Of a stretch of 64,000 nt of DNA, positions 52,200 through 61,274 are shown piece after piece; the first letter of the stretch is position 1; every line of letters starts with the position of its first letter. Source of the stretch: an uncultured Alphaproteobacteria bacterium (GTDB taxonomy: Bacteria; Pseudomonadota; Alphaproteobacteria; GCA-2731375); NCBI GenBank assembly GCA_951812805.1, contig CATOSZ010000001.1:248001-312000 (forward strand), given 5' to 3'. The translations under genes were made by a program, and so were the position numbers. The notes below the pieces were generated by a model that did not search any database, was not told where the DNA came from, and was given only the letters and a program-made list of their open reading frames with translations.

Positions 52200-54512
52200 T
52201 CACGCCGCCTTCGCCGCCTGGATGGCCCGCCAGATCTTCTCCGGCGTCGCCGGCATGTCGATGTGATCGATGCCGAGGGGGGCCAGCGCGTCGAGGATTG
52301 CGTTCATCACGGTCTGCGAGGCGCCGATGCAGCCGGCCTGGCCGGAGCCCTTGACGCCGAGCGGGTTGATCGCCGTCGGCACCGGCGCGAAATCGACCTC
52401 CAGCGCGGGCAGGTCCATGGCGCGCGGCATCACATAGTCCATGAAGGTCGCGCTCAACAGCTGGGCCGAGCCGTCCTCGTAGGCGATCCGTTCCCACATC
52501 GCCTGGCCGATCCCCTGGGCGAGGCCGCCCTGCACCTGGCCGGCCGTCAGCCTCGGGTCCAGCAGGCGGCCGTAATCGTCGACCGCGACATAGCGCAGCA
52601 GCGCGACATGGCCGGTTTCGGGATCGACCTCGACCTCCGCGACCTGGGCGCCGTTGGGGAAGGTGAAGCGGTCTTCCGGATTCTTGACGAAACTGTCGAG
52701 GCCCCGGTTGCCGTCCTCGTCCGGGCCGAGCGCCTCGCGCGCCGCCACGACGACCTCGTCGAGGGTGACGGAACCCTCGCCCGCGCGGAACACCCCTTCG
52801 GCGAAGCGAACCTCGCCCGCCTCCGCCTGCAGCAATCCGGCGGCAACCGGCGTGGCCTTTTCGACGACCCGTGCCGCCGCCATCACCAGCGCCGTGCCGC
52901 CCATGTGCATGGAGCGTGCACCGCCATGACCGCCGCCCTGGCGGACGAGCGACGTGTCCGCCTGCACGACGCGGAAGCGCGCCGCATCGAGGCCCAGCCG
53001 GTCGGCCGCGATGCGCGGATAGGTCGTCTCGTGCCCCTGGCCGATGCCGTCGGTGCCGATGCGGATCTCGATTCCACCGTCATCGGCAAACCGCAGTTCC
53101 GCCGCCTCGCCCGGCGCCCCGCGCGAGGTTTCGAGAAAACAGGCGAGACCGAAACCGCGCAGCCGCCCGGCACGGGCCGAAGCCTGCCGGCGGGCGGTGA
53201 AGCCGTCGCGGTCCGCGGCCGTCACGACACGCTGAATCGCGTCCGTGAAGCCGCCGCAGTCGATTTCGAAGCCGAGCGCGCTGGTGTAGGGGAAGTTGCG
53301 GATGGCATTGCGCAGGCGCAGCTCGACCGGGTCCAGGTCGAGGTGGCGGGCGGCGATGTCGATCAGTCGCTCGATCAGGAAGTTGGCCTCGGGCTTGCCG
53401 GCGCCGCGGTAGGCGTCGATCGGCGTCGTGTTGGTGAAGACGCCCCGGCTTTCCATGTGCACCACGGGCACGTCGTAGACCCCGCCCATGGCGGTGGAGG
53501 AGGAGTTCGTCGACATCCCCGGGCCGTTGCCGGAGAGATAGGCGCCGAGGTTGGCGACCAGGCTGGCGTGCAGGCCCAGGATCTTGCCGTCGGCGTCGAG
53601 GGCGAGGCGTGCCGTGGTCTTGATGTCGCGCCCGTGCGCGGCGCCCAGGAACTCCTCCGCCCGGGTCGCCATCCAGCGCACCGGCCGGCGGTGCCGCCTG
53701 GCGGCATAGAGCGCGAGGACGAATTCGGGATAGACGAAGTTCTTCACGCCAAAACCGCCGCCGACGTCGGGCGCGCGAACCACCAGCTTTTCCGGCGCGA
53801 CGGCGAAGATGTCGCGGGCCAGCTGGCCGCGAATGCCGTGCACGCCCTGTGCGCTGGCGGTGAGCGTCATGACGTCGCTCGCGGCGTCGTAAGCGGCGAG
53901 GACGCCGCGCGGCTCAATCGGGGCGGCAACGACGCGGTGGTTGTCGATCACCGCCTCCACGACATGTGCCGCCGCGTCGAGGGCCCGGGCGAAGGCCTCC
54001 CCGTCGCCGAGTTCGAGATAGTGCGACAGGTTGCCCGGCGCCTCCGCCCACAATTGCGGTGCGTCCTCGGCCATCGCCGCCTCGGGGTCGATCAGCGCGG
54101 GCAGTTCGCCGTAGTCGACGTCGATCAGCTCCAGCGCGTCGTAGGCCGCGTCCGCGCTCTCCGCCAGCACGATGGCGACGGGGTCGCCGACATGGCGCAC
54201 CCGTCCGCGGGCGAGCGCCGGGCGGGGCGGCACGTTCACCGGCGCGGGCTTGCGAAAGCTCACGTGGCACGGCATTTCCCCGATGCCGTCGGCGGCGAGA
54301 TCGGGCTCGACATGAATGGCAACGACGCCCGGCACGGCGGCGGCGTCCGCCAGGTCGATGGCGCGAATGTCCGCATGGGCGTAGGGGCTGCGCAGCACCA
54401 GCATGGTCAGCGCGTCGGCCGCCTCGATATCCTCCGTATAGCTGGCGCGTCCGCAGAGGAACCGTGGATCTTCCCGCCGGGGGACCGACTGGCCGAGTTC
54501 ATTGCCGCTCAT
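52200..54512 (-). CDS. Xanthine dehydrogenase-family molybdopterin-binding subunit (paralogue 2, Gln for catalytic Glu)
   Basis: The 770-residue protein has the same architecture as the paralogue at 44758: PRREDPRFLCGRASYTED at the N-terminus, DVGGGFGVKNFVYPEF near 245 and DAYRGAGKPEANFL near 360. The C-terminal loop reads VKGSGQAGCIG, so the position that holds the catalytic Glu in this family (GxGExG) is Gln, encoded by CAG. No FAD or iron-sulfur subunit genes are adjacent. Either the enzyme is inactive or its chemistry differs. Confidence 0.9.
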   Translation of the reverse strand: MSGNELGQSVPRREDPRFLCGRASYTEDIEAADALTMLVLRSPYAHADIRAIDLADAAAVPGVVAIHVEPDLAADGIGEMPCHVSFRKPAPVNVPPRPALARGRVRHVGDPVAIVLAESADAAYDALELIDVDYGELPALIDPEAAMAEDAPQLWAEAPGNLSHYLELGDGEAFARALDAAAHVVEAVIDNHRVVAAPIEPRGVLAAYDAASDVMTLTASAQGVHGIRGQLARDIFAVAPEKLVVRAPDVGGGFGVKNFVYPEFVLALYAARRHRRPVRWMATRAEEFLGAAHGRDIKTTARLALDADGKILGLHASLVANLGAYLSGNGPGMSTNSSSTAMGGVYDVPVVHMESRGVFTNTTPIDAYRGAGKPEANFLIERLIDIAARHLDLDPVELRLRNAIRNFPYTSALGFEIDCGGFTDAIQRVVTAADRDGFTARRQASARAGRLRGFGLACFLETSRGAPGEAAELRFADDGGIEIRIGTDGIGQGHETTYPRIAADRLGLDAARFRVVQADTSLVRQGGGHGGARSMHMGGTALVMAAARVVEKATPVAAGLLQAEAGEVRFAEGVFRAGEGSVTLDEVVVAAREALGPDEDGNRGLDSFVKNPEDRFTFPNGAQVAEVEVDPETGHVALLRYVAVDDYGRLLDPRLTAGQVQGGLAQGIGQAMWERIAYEDGSAQLLSATFMDYVMPRAMDLPALEVDFAPVPTAINPLGVKGSGQAGCIGASQTVMNAILDALAPLGIDHIDMPATPEKIWRAIQAAKAA

Positions 54513-54618
54513 GGGGTCTCTTTCCTCCCTCGCACCGAGGCGCGGAGGCTAACATCGCAACATCTCGCCCGCCATCGGATTTCGACGCTATTATCGGACC
54601 GGATCCGGGGGAAGCTGC

Positions 54619-55809
54619 ATGTCGAAGTCGTTACCGGAAGTCATCATCGTCGGCGCCGGCCTCGGCGGCCTGGCGGCGTGCCTGGCGCTGGCCCGGGCCG
54701 GCTTTTCCGTCACCGTGCTGGAACAGGCCCGCGCGCTGGGCGAAGTGGGCGCTGGCGTGCAGATCAGCGCCAACGGCGCCCGGGTCCTCCATCATCTCGG
54801 TCTCGCCGAGGCGCTGGCGGGCGTCGCCTTCACGCCGGAGCGGGGCGAGGTTCGCCACTGGCGGAGCGGCGAGGTCTTGAGCACCCGCCCGTTGGGCCAG
54901 GCCAGCCTCGAACGCTTCGGCTTTCCCTATTACCACCTGCACCGGGCCGACTTTCACGACGTCCTGGCGGCGGCGGTCGCGGCGGCGGAGACGGCGACGG
55001 TTCGCCTGGACTGCGCCGTGACCGGCGTGGACCTGGAGGCCGCCCGCCCGACCGTGCTGACGGCGGCGGGGGAGCGGATTTCCAGCGACGTGGTGGTCGG
55101 GGCCGACGGCATCCACTCCGTCATTCGCCAGGCCCTGCACGGCGACGATGCGGCGAGATTCACCGGGTGCGTCGCCTGGCGGGCGACGATCCCGGCGAGC
55201 AGCCTGCCGGCCGGTCACGTCCGCCCCGTCGCCTCCAACTGGATCGGGCAGGGCGGCCACTTCGTGCACTACTACCTCCGGCGCGGCGAGCTGGTGAACT
55301 GCGTCGGCATCATGGAGCAGGCCGGCTGGCACCAGGAATCCTGGTCCGCCGTCGGCGAGCGGGACGAATTCGCCGATGCCTTCGCGGGCTGGCACGAAGA
55401 TCTCCAGGTGTTGATCCGACAGGCCGAGCATTGCTTCCGCTGGGGCCTGTTCGACCGCGATCCGTTGAGCCATTGGAGCAGCGGTGCGGTGACCCTGCTG
55501 GGCGATGCCTGCCATCCCATGCTGCCCTTCATGGCCCAGGGGGCGGTGATGGCGTTGGAGGACGCCTACACGCTCGCCGCCTGCCTGGACGCCGGGCGCG
55601 CCGATCCGGTGGCCGCGCTCAAACGCTACGAGATCCTGCGCCACGAGCGCACGGCGACGGTGCAAGGTATGTCGCGCGAGAACATTTCCTTCTTCCACGA
55701 CGTCGAGCGGGGCGATATCGCGGCCCGCCTCGACCGCCACCGCGAAGCGCACCTATGGCTCTATGGCTTCGATGTGACCGCACAGGAGTTTGCCCCCGAA
55801 GATGAGTGA
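54619..55809 (+). CDS. FAD-dependent aromatic monooxygenase, salicylate hydroxylase-like
   Basis: The 396-residue class A flavoprotein monooxygenase has the N-terminal GAGLGGLAACLALARAG (about 12-28), the mid-motif VVVGADGIHSVIR (DG motif, about 155-167), and the C-terminal GD motif LLGDACHPMLPFMAQGAVMALEDAYTL near 293. This matches salicylate and 3-hydroxybenzoate 6-hydroxylase relatives, which hydroxylate phenolic acids using NAD(P)H. It overlaps the following small membrane-protein gene by 8 nt. The substrate is likely aromatic but unproven. Confidence 0.9.
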   Translation: MSKSLPEVIIVGAGLGGLAACLALARAGFSVTVLEQARALGEVGAGVQISANGARVLHHLGLAEALAGVAFTPERGEVRHWRSGEVLSTRPLGQASLERFGFPYYHLHRADFHDVLAAAVAAAETATVRLDCAVTGVDLEAARPTVLTAAGERISSDVVVGADGIHSVIRQALHGDDAARFTGCVAWRATIPASSLPAGHVRPVASNWIGQGGHFVHYYLRRGELVNCVGIMEQAGWHQESWSAVGERDEFADAFAGWHEDLQVLIRQAEHCFRWGLFDRDPLSHWSSGAVTLLGDACHPMLPFMAQGAVMALEDAYTLAACLDAGRADPVAALKRYEILRHERTATVQGMSRENISFFHDVERGDIAARLDRHREAHLWLYGFDVTAQEFAPEDE

Positions 55810-56125
55810 TCCCGACCGCCAAGACCGCAAACCCTTCGACAAGCGCGGCTTCCTGTTCGCCGTCATCTCGATCGGCGGTGCGACGATCAGTGTCGTCACC
55901 CTGGATCTCGCCACGTTTCTGGTGCCGATTGCCGTGCTGTTCTGCTTCGCCGGCCTCTGGCGGGTCATTCGTGGCTATCCCGGCGCCAACGCGCCGATGG
56001 CCATTATCGCCGCTGCGGTCACCGCGGCCGTGGTCTATTCCTCGTTCCAGGAATTGGAAGGCGCCATCCTGAACGGCAAGTGCACCGACGTGCCGGGCGC
56101 CGAAGGCGGCGAGGGCCGCTGCTGA
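55802..56125 (+). CDS. Small membrane protein, unknown function
   Basis: The 107-residue protein has a charged N-terminus and three hydrophobic segments (about 17-30, 33-52 and 62-80), then a short tail with two Cys (NGKCTD and the final Cys). It is translationally coupled to the monooxygenase (ATG 55802 overlaps its end) and 32 nt upstream of another membrane-protein gene. I do not recognise a family. Confidence 0.7.
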   Translation: MSDPDRQDRKPFDKRGFLFAVISIGGATISVVTLDLATFLVPIAVLFCFAGLWRVIRGYPGANAPMAIIAAAVTAAVVYSSFQELEGAILNGKCTDVPGAEGGEGRC

Positions 56126-56157
56126 TGCCACGCGCTATCACGTAAAGGACCCAGGAA

Positions 56158-57036
56158 ATGGTGGAAGCACGCGATAACCCCCGGCGCGGCGGTATCGCCC
56201 CGGGCGAGATCATAATGATCGGCGTGGCCGGCGTGGTCATCGCGATCATCGGCGGCGCGATCTACGGCTATTATCTCTGGTACGTGCAGTATCTCGATTT
56301 CCTGGCGATGATGTTGCGCTTCCCCGCGACGATCGCCTTCGGTGTCGCCCTGGGCGCGGCGCTGGGCTGGACCTTGCGCCGGGCCAAGGTCACCAGCACC
56401 GCCCTCGTCGGTTGGCTCTCCCTGGCGGTCGCCCTCCTCGCGGTTTACACCAGCTGGGTTTTCTGGCTGCTGGCCTGGAGCGGACATGACTATTTTTCGC
56501 CGCTCGGCGCCGAGACGGTGTTCTCCGCGATCGCCGAGGTGGCCGAGGAAGGCATTTACTACACACCCAAGTGGTACATGGAGGGAACGGGCCTCTATAT
56601 CCTCTGGTCCGTCGAGGCCGTCGCTAGCGTCTTTCTGTGCTGGAGCCTGGCGGGACAAACGGCGCAATCAGGCGGTGGCGCCTTTTGCAATCGGTGCAAG
56701 GCCTGGGCCGAGGAAATCTATCTTTCGCCGGATCTGGCGGAGATCAAAGACCGCGCAGCGTTCCGGGCGGAATTGGAACGCGACCCCCTCGCCCGCCTGC
56801 TGGACATGCCGAGGGCCGGGCCCGAGCTCCATGGCACTTTCAGCCGCGTCCGCATTCAGGCCTGCCCTCAGTGCGGGATATTCCACAGCCTGGATGTTCA
56901 GGGGATCAAGCGTTGGCTAAGCAGCGGCGTGGAAAGGAGTGCCGAAATCACGCTGATCAAAGACCTGACAATCGACAAGCGAACCCATGACGCCTTGGCG
57001 CGCGAGCATCCGAATACCGGCCCGACGGCGCGCTGA
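56158..57036 (+). CDS. Membrane protein with C-terminal Cys-pair (zinc-ribbon-like) domain, unknown function
   Basis: The 292-residue protein has four hydrophobic helices (about 18-45, 50-72, 80-105 and 146-166) followed by a soluble domain with two CxxC pairs, FCNRCK near 178 and CPQCG near 238, spaced like a split zinc ribbon. The ATG has AGGAA just upstream. It may form an operon with the preceding small membrane protein. No family is recognised. It converges on the cytochrome gene with only 6 nt between stops. Confidence 0.72.
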   Translation: MVEARDNPRRGGIAPGEIIMIGVAGVVIAIIGGAIYGYYLWYVQYLDFLAMMLRFPATIAFGVALGAALGWTLRRAKVTSTALVGWLSLAVALLAVYTSWVFWLLAWSGHDYFSPLGAETVFSAIAEVAEEGIYYTPKWYMEGTGLYILWSVEAVASVFLCWSLAGQTAQSGGGAFCNRCKAWAEEIYLSPDLAEIKDRAAFRAELERDPLARLLDMPRAGPELHGTFSRVRIQACPQCGIFHSLDVQGIKRWLSSGVERSAEITLIKDLTIDKRTHDALAREHPNTGPTAR

Positions 57037-57042
57037 TCCGCC

Positions 57043-57531
57043 TTATCGTTTGTGCCGTGGCTTGCGGAAGGGCTTGTGGCAACCGCCGCAGGTCTTGCCG
57101 ACGGCGTCGATCGCGGCGTCGATCGCGAGACGTTCGTTCGCGGCGGTTGCCGTCGCCAGGGCCGCCGCCGCCACGTCCATGTCCCGGGCGCGGGCGGCGA
57201 AGGTCTCCCAATCGGTCCAGATCTCCGGCTTGGAGCGGGTGCGCGCCGAGGTGTCCTGCTGGAAGAGGTCGACGACGAGGACGGACAGCGCGCGGACCGC
57301 CGCGCCGTGCGCCGCCCGGTCCGCCGGCGTCAGGGTGAGTTCGCCCTTCTTCTCCGCCGCCAGGACGCCCATGTGGATCGACAGCGCCTGCATGGTCGAG
57401 GTGCGGAAGCGCAAGCCGAACTTGGCGACGCCCTCTTTGTGCTTGTGGCCCTGGTGGGCTTCGCCCGTGGTGACCAGCAGCAGGGCGCCGGCGACCAGGG
57501 CCGCGAGCGCGGTGGCGAGCGTTCGTTTCAT
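57043..57531 (-). CDS. Cytochrome c' family protein
   Basis: The 162-residue protein has a signal peptide (about residues 1-25, ending GEAHQ) and a four-helix-bundle pattern with the haem-binding CGGCH at 148-152, very close to the C-terminus, as in cytochrome c'. These periplasmic haem proteins bind NO or CO. A His-rich stretch (HQGHKHKEG) follows the signal peptide and replaces the usual N-terminal start. It lies 10 nt downstream of the crotonase gene. Confidence 0.87.
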   Translation of the reverse strand: MKRTLATALAALVAGALLLVTTGEAHQGHKHKEGVAKFGLRFRTSTMQALSIHMGVLAAEKKGELTLTPADRAAHGAAVRALSVLVVDLFQQDTSARTRSKPEIWTDWETFAARARDMDVAAAALATATAANERLAIDAAIDAVGKTCGGCHKPFRKPRHKR

Positions 57532-57541
57532 GCGTCCTCCC

Positions 57542-58312
57542 TCAGCCGGGCATCTTGCCGGCGCGCATGTCGTCCCATAGCCGCTGGACCTCGTCCGAGT
57601 TGCGCAGCATCAGGGCGACGTCGCTGTCCATCGCCGCGGTCGCGTGCAGCAGCGCATTGCTCGCGGTGTTGACGGCTTCCTTGATGATCGTGGTGGCCGG
57701 CATCGGCATCGCCGCAGCCTTGGCGGCCAGGGCCTGCGCCACCGGCACCGCGCCGCCGGCGGGCGCCAGCTCGTCGACCAGGCCCCAGTCGTGCGCCTGG
57801 CGGGCTTCCATCCGCTCGCACAGCAGCGCGATCCGTTTGGCCCGGGCAGGGCCCACCAGGGCGACGAGGCGGGGAATGGTCTGCCATTGCAGGTTCACGC
57901 CGAGACGGACCTCCGGCACGTAGAAATAGGCGTCCTCCGCCATCACCCGCCAGTCGAGTGCCAGCGGCAGCGCCACCCCGCCGCCGACCGCCAAGCCGTC
58001 GATCGCGGCGACGGTGATCTGCGGCATCTCCTCCCATGCCCGGCACATGTAGCGCCCGAGGTGGGAACGTCGCCGCTCGGCGATGAAGCCACCGGTCTCA
58101 GGATCTTCCTTGGTATCGGCGCCCGCCGAAAAGGCCCGGGTCGTTCCGGTCAGCACGACGGCGTGGGTTTCCTCGTCCCGCGCGAAGCTCACCGCAACCT
58201 CGGTCAACTCCTCGACCAGCTTGGCATCGAAGGCGTTCAACCGCTCACCGCGATCGAAGCGCACCGTGGCGACCGCCCCCTCGCGGCTGATCGTGATATT
58301 GTCCCAACTCAT
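57542..58312 (-). CDS. Enoyl-CoA hydratase/isomerase-family (crotonase) protein
   Basis: The 256-residue protein has the crotonase fold: AFSAGADTKED (oxyanion hole, about residues 60-70), DGLAVGGGVALPLALD (about 105-120) and VPEVRLGVN near 130. The Glu corresponding to rat hydratase Glu144 is Ala (GGGVAL instead of GGGCEL), while the second catalytic Glu is kept in PEVRLG. A simple hydratase reaction is therefore unlikely; isomerase, hydrolase or dehalogenase chemistry remains possible. Confidence 0.87.
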   Translation of the reverse strand: MSWDNITISREGAVATVRFDRGERLNAFDAKLVEELTEVAVSFARDEETHAVVLTGTTRAFSAGADTKEDPETGGFIAERRRSHLGRYMCRAWEEMPQITVAAIDGLAVGGGVALPLALDWRVMAEDAYFYVPEVRLGVNLQWQTIPRLVALVGPARAKRIALLCERMEARQAHDWGLVDELAPAGGAVPVAQALAAKAAAMPMPATTIIKEAVNTASNALLHATAAMDSDVALMLRNSDEVQRLWDDMRAGKMPG

Positions 58313-58344
58313 GACGTTTCGCTCCTCCCTGACGACTATTCCGG

Positions 58345-59745
58345 TCAGGGTTTAGCATCGTAGAGCGTCGCGTTCTCCCCCAAATAGTCGGCCCAGGCGA
58401 ACCAGTAGGCGAGATGGCCCGGCGCGCGGGGCAGCTTTTCGCCCTGCGGGCCCTGAACGAAATCCTCGCCGACGCGCCATTCGCCGCCGGGGCCGCTCAA
58501 TCGGTCTACAGCCGCGCCCTTCGCGAGCGTGACCTCGCCGCGGTAATAGGCCCGCACGGTGCGGCCGTCCGCCTCGCCGACGAGCACGACGTCCTTGTCG
58601 CCGATCCGGTCGTTGATCACCGCGCCGCCGGCGAAGACGTCGAGCGGCCAGGCCCGCGCGGCGCCGAAGTCGCGCATGGCGAAGACGCGGTCCTTGCGCT
58701 TGACCCGGCTTTCGTCGCCGATGGCGACGGGGAACATCAGGTCGGGACTGGCGAAGTAGTCCTTGTAGACCACGCCGGAGCCGTAATCGCGCCGGTGGCC
58801 GGTATCGAGCGAGAGTACGGCCGTCCCGGGATGGCGGCGCTTCCAGTCGGCCCAGGTCGTGGTCAGCACCGGGCGGATCTTCAGCTTGACGCCGCTGCCG
58901 CGCAGCGGTCCGTTCACCGGTTCGCCGGTGAACTGGTTCCAGAGCGAAAAGGTCGTGCGGTCGAACATCAGCTTGTTCGAGCGGTAGAGAAACCCGGAGG
59001 AGCCAAAGACCAGGGCCAGTTTCCGCCCCTCGAGCCGGGTTTCGAACAGGATCCCCGCCCCGCAGAGCGTGCAGTAGGCCAGCGCCACCGGCACGCCGCC
59101 GATGGTGTCGTTGAACATCTCGTGCCAGCCCATGATGCGCAGGGGATAGGCGCGCACGTCGCCGTTGATCGCGATGCCGAAGACGAGGTCGCTGTCGACG
59201 AGATAGTCCGCCTCGGCGGCGGGGACCATCTGGGGATTGTCGAGCGAGGGGATGCCGTCGAACTGTATGCCGCCCCAGCTGATCTCCTCCAGACGGATAT
59301 CCATCTTGTCGCGCATCGAGCGCGTGCCGCCGAGCAGGACCCGGAAGGCGCGATCGACCCGGTCGAACATGTGCAGTTTCAGGTCGCGGTAGCTTTCGTG
59401 CGGCACGACGTCGGCATGGCGCTGCTGCCACAGCATGGCCTGGTACCAGCCCGATGCCGTCTCACCCGTGAGGCTCTCGAACAGGTCACCGAAGGCCGAA
59501 CGAAGGTCCTCGCGAAACCGCATGGCGAGGATGAGGGTGGCGACGACGTCGGGGTTGCCTCGTTCCTTCAACCGCTCGATCGCCCGCCGCGCGTCCTCCG
59601 GGGCACCGAGCAGCATGGTCCGGCTGTCCGTGGCGACGGGATTCGCGAACACGCTCTCGGCGAGGGAGGCCTGCGCCCGCGCGGATGGTACGGTGGCGAG
59701 CGCCAGTAACAACGTCAAGGCAAAAACCGATCGCACCACGTCCAT
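58345..59745 (-). CDS. DUF3179 domain-containing secreted protein
   Basis: The 466-residue protein has a signal peptide (about residues 1-24, ending ARAQA), then a helical region, then the DUF3179 domain with AYPLRIMGWHEMFNDTIGGVPVALAYCTLCGAG near 198-226, GSSGFLYRSNKLMFDRTT near 244 and GHRRDYGSG near 315. The paired Cys in YCTLCG and the strict motif suggest an enzymatic or metal-binding role, but the family has no established function. It should be periplasmic. Confidence 0.88.
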   Translation of the reverse strand: MDVVRSVFALTLLLALATVPSARAQASLAESVFANPVATDSRTMLLGAPEDARRAIERLKERGNPDVVATLILAMRFREDLRSAFGDLFESLTGETASGWYQAMLWQQRHADVVPHESYRDLKLHMFDRVDRAFRVLLGGTRSMRDKMDIRLEEISWGGIQFDGIPSLDNPQMVPAAEADYLVDSDLVFGIAINGDVRAYPLRIMGWHEMFNDTIGGVPVALAYCTLCGAGILFETRLEGRKLALVFGSSGFLYRSNKLMFDRTTFSLWNQFTGEPVNGPLRGSGVKLKIRPVLTTTWADWKRRHPGTAVLSLDTGHRRDYGSGVVYKDYFASPDLMFPVAIGDESRVKRKDRVFAMRDFGAARAWPLDVFAGGAVINDRIGDKDVVLVGEADGRTVRAYYRGEVTLAKGAAVDRLSGPGGEWRVGEDFVQGPQGEKLPRAPGHLAYWFAWADYLGENATLYDAKP

Positions 59746-59839
59746 CTCCCTCGTGCACTCCGTCAGCCCGACATGGGTCGAACGGCGGCGGTTGCGAGTT
59801 CGGCTCTCACAGGTGTGATCGATATTGAAGGCCGCCGCG

Positions 59840-60901
59840 CTATCCGGGTTTCGGAGGGCGGGATTGGAAAATGCGGGCCAGCAGGGCGGCGGGCAGGAAA
59901 CTGAGCGCGTTCAGAAAGATCAGCAGGAAGGCCGCATGCAGGATGCCGGCGAGCCCGAAGTGCACCAACAGGCTGGAAAGGCCCGGGGCATGGGTGAGCA
60001 GTTCGGCCCGCCACCGGGCATCACAGCCGGTGGCAAAGAGCGCCGGCAGCACGACGATGGCGACGACGGCGAGCAGCCAGTCGAGGCCGTCCATCCGTTC
60101 CCGTCCGGCACGGAAGTCGACCAGGTTGAAAAGGCCATAGAACAGGAATGTCGGCAGGGTTATCAGGTCGATCTGGCGATCGATTCTCATGTCGAGGCCA
60201 ACCCCGACCTGGGTGCAGCGATCACCCAACAGACGGACCGGGTCGAGTGGCAGGCCGGCGGTGGCGGCGACGAAGGCCTCGAACAGGGCGTCCCGATGAT
60301 GTGCCAGCCAGATCGTGCCGCCGGTGTAGACGACAACGAGAAACAGATAGCCGAACGCGGCCCCGTCGACGACGCGCAGTCGCGTTTCATCTGCCGGTGG
60401 TTCGGCTACCGGCGCCACTGCGGCCCGGCCGGCGATGGCGGCCCGGGTCGTCAGCTCCTGGACCAGCCGGGCGAGCGAGCGGGCGCTCGCACCGCCGTCG
60501 AACAGCTGGGTGCGGGCAGGCCGGCACTCGATGCGAAGGCCGCTTCGCCCGGCCGGCGTTGCGCCGATGTCGATTCTGATCGCCTGACCGAAGCTACGGC
60601 CACCAGTGCCGGTGCGCGCCTGAAAACGAGTTGCAGGCCCCATCGCCGTTTCGCTTTCGATGCGGGCACCGATGTGGGTAAGCGCCGCGCGGACGTGGGA
60701 CCGCATCTCCTCCGGCCGGGGCGAAAGGGTCAGCGCGTGGGCGAAGCGGCAACGGCTTCGGGCGCTGTCGAGACCGTGGCGCCGGGCCTGGCGCCGCGCC
60801 GTCCGCCGGCTCGCCCCGGCGAGCGCGAGGGCGATGAGCACGACCAACAGCGTTGCCGCAATTCCCGCGGTGAGCGCACCCGTGGACCCGACCATCACCA
60901 C
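59840..60901 (-). CDS. Membrane protein of unknown function
   Basis: The 353-residue protein has an N-terminal helix (about residues 8-30), a soluble domain with several charged segments, and four hydrophobic helices in the C-terminal half (about 178-200, 240-262, 272-290 and 315-340). No motif is recognised. A second ATG lies two codons downstream. Codon use and hydrophobicity support a real gene, but the start is not well marked by a ribosome-binding site. Confidence 0.65.
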   Translation of the reverse strand: MVMVGSTGALTAGIAATLLVVLIALALAGASRRTARRQARRHGLDSARSRCRFAHALTLSPRPEEMRSHVRAALTHIGARIESETAMGPATRFQARTGTGGRSFGQAIRIDIGATPAGRSGLRIECRPARTQLFDGGASARSLARLVQELTTRAAIAGRAAVAPVAEPPADETRLRVVDGAAFGYLFLVVVYTGGTIWLAHHRDALFEAFVAATAGLPLDPVRLLGDRCTQVGVGLDMRIDRQIDLITLPTFLFYGLFNLVDFRAGRERMDGLDWLLAVVAIVVLPALFATGCDARWRAELLTHAPGLSSLLVHFGLAGILHAAFLLIFLNALSFLPAALLARIFQSRPPKPG

Positions 60902-61274
60902 CCCGAGCCCGGCTCAGACCTTGCCGCGCCGGCCGCTCAGCCGCGGACGAGGCATGATGGCCGATACACCATACGGCGGGACCCGGCATGGCCGGTCGTC
61001 GGCGATGGCGATCGTCGGGCCGGGCTGCCATGCACAGGCCGGGTCGCGCTGGATCATGCGTCGAGTTCACTCCGTGTTTGCCCAATTCTAACCGCATCGG
61101 TGCCCGGGCGTGCGGATATCGGCATTCCGGCGCGTGCCGCCGCACGTCGCGGGTCGATCGTTTCGGGCAATGGTCGGGAGCCTCGTCGACATCGCGCTGT
61201 TGGGGCTTGCGACAATCCATCTGGACACCAGCGTCGCAGCGTCGGTGCTCGGGGCGGCGAAATGCGGCGGAAAT
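60902..61274. other. Intergenic region without recognised gene
   Basis: This gap lies between two minus-strand genes. Frames here are shadow-like and no RNA or repeat is apparent. It probably contains the promoter of the membrane-protein gene. Confidence 0.5.

Noticed and set aside
52263..55805. An 1,180-codon plus-strand frame opposite the second molybdenum-hydroxylase subunit, running into the monooxygenase gene
   Set aside because: It is antisense to a well-supported gene and then out of frame in another. Its composition is typical of a shadow frame.
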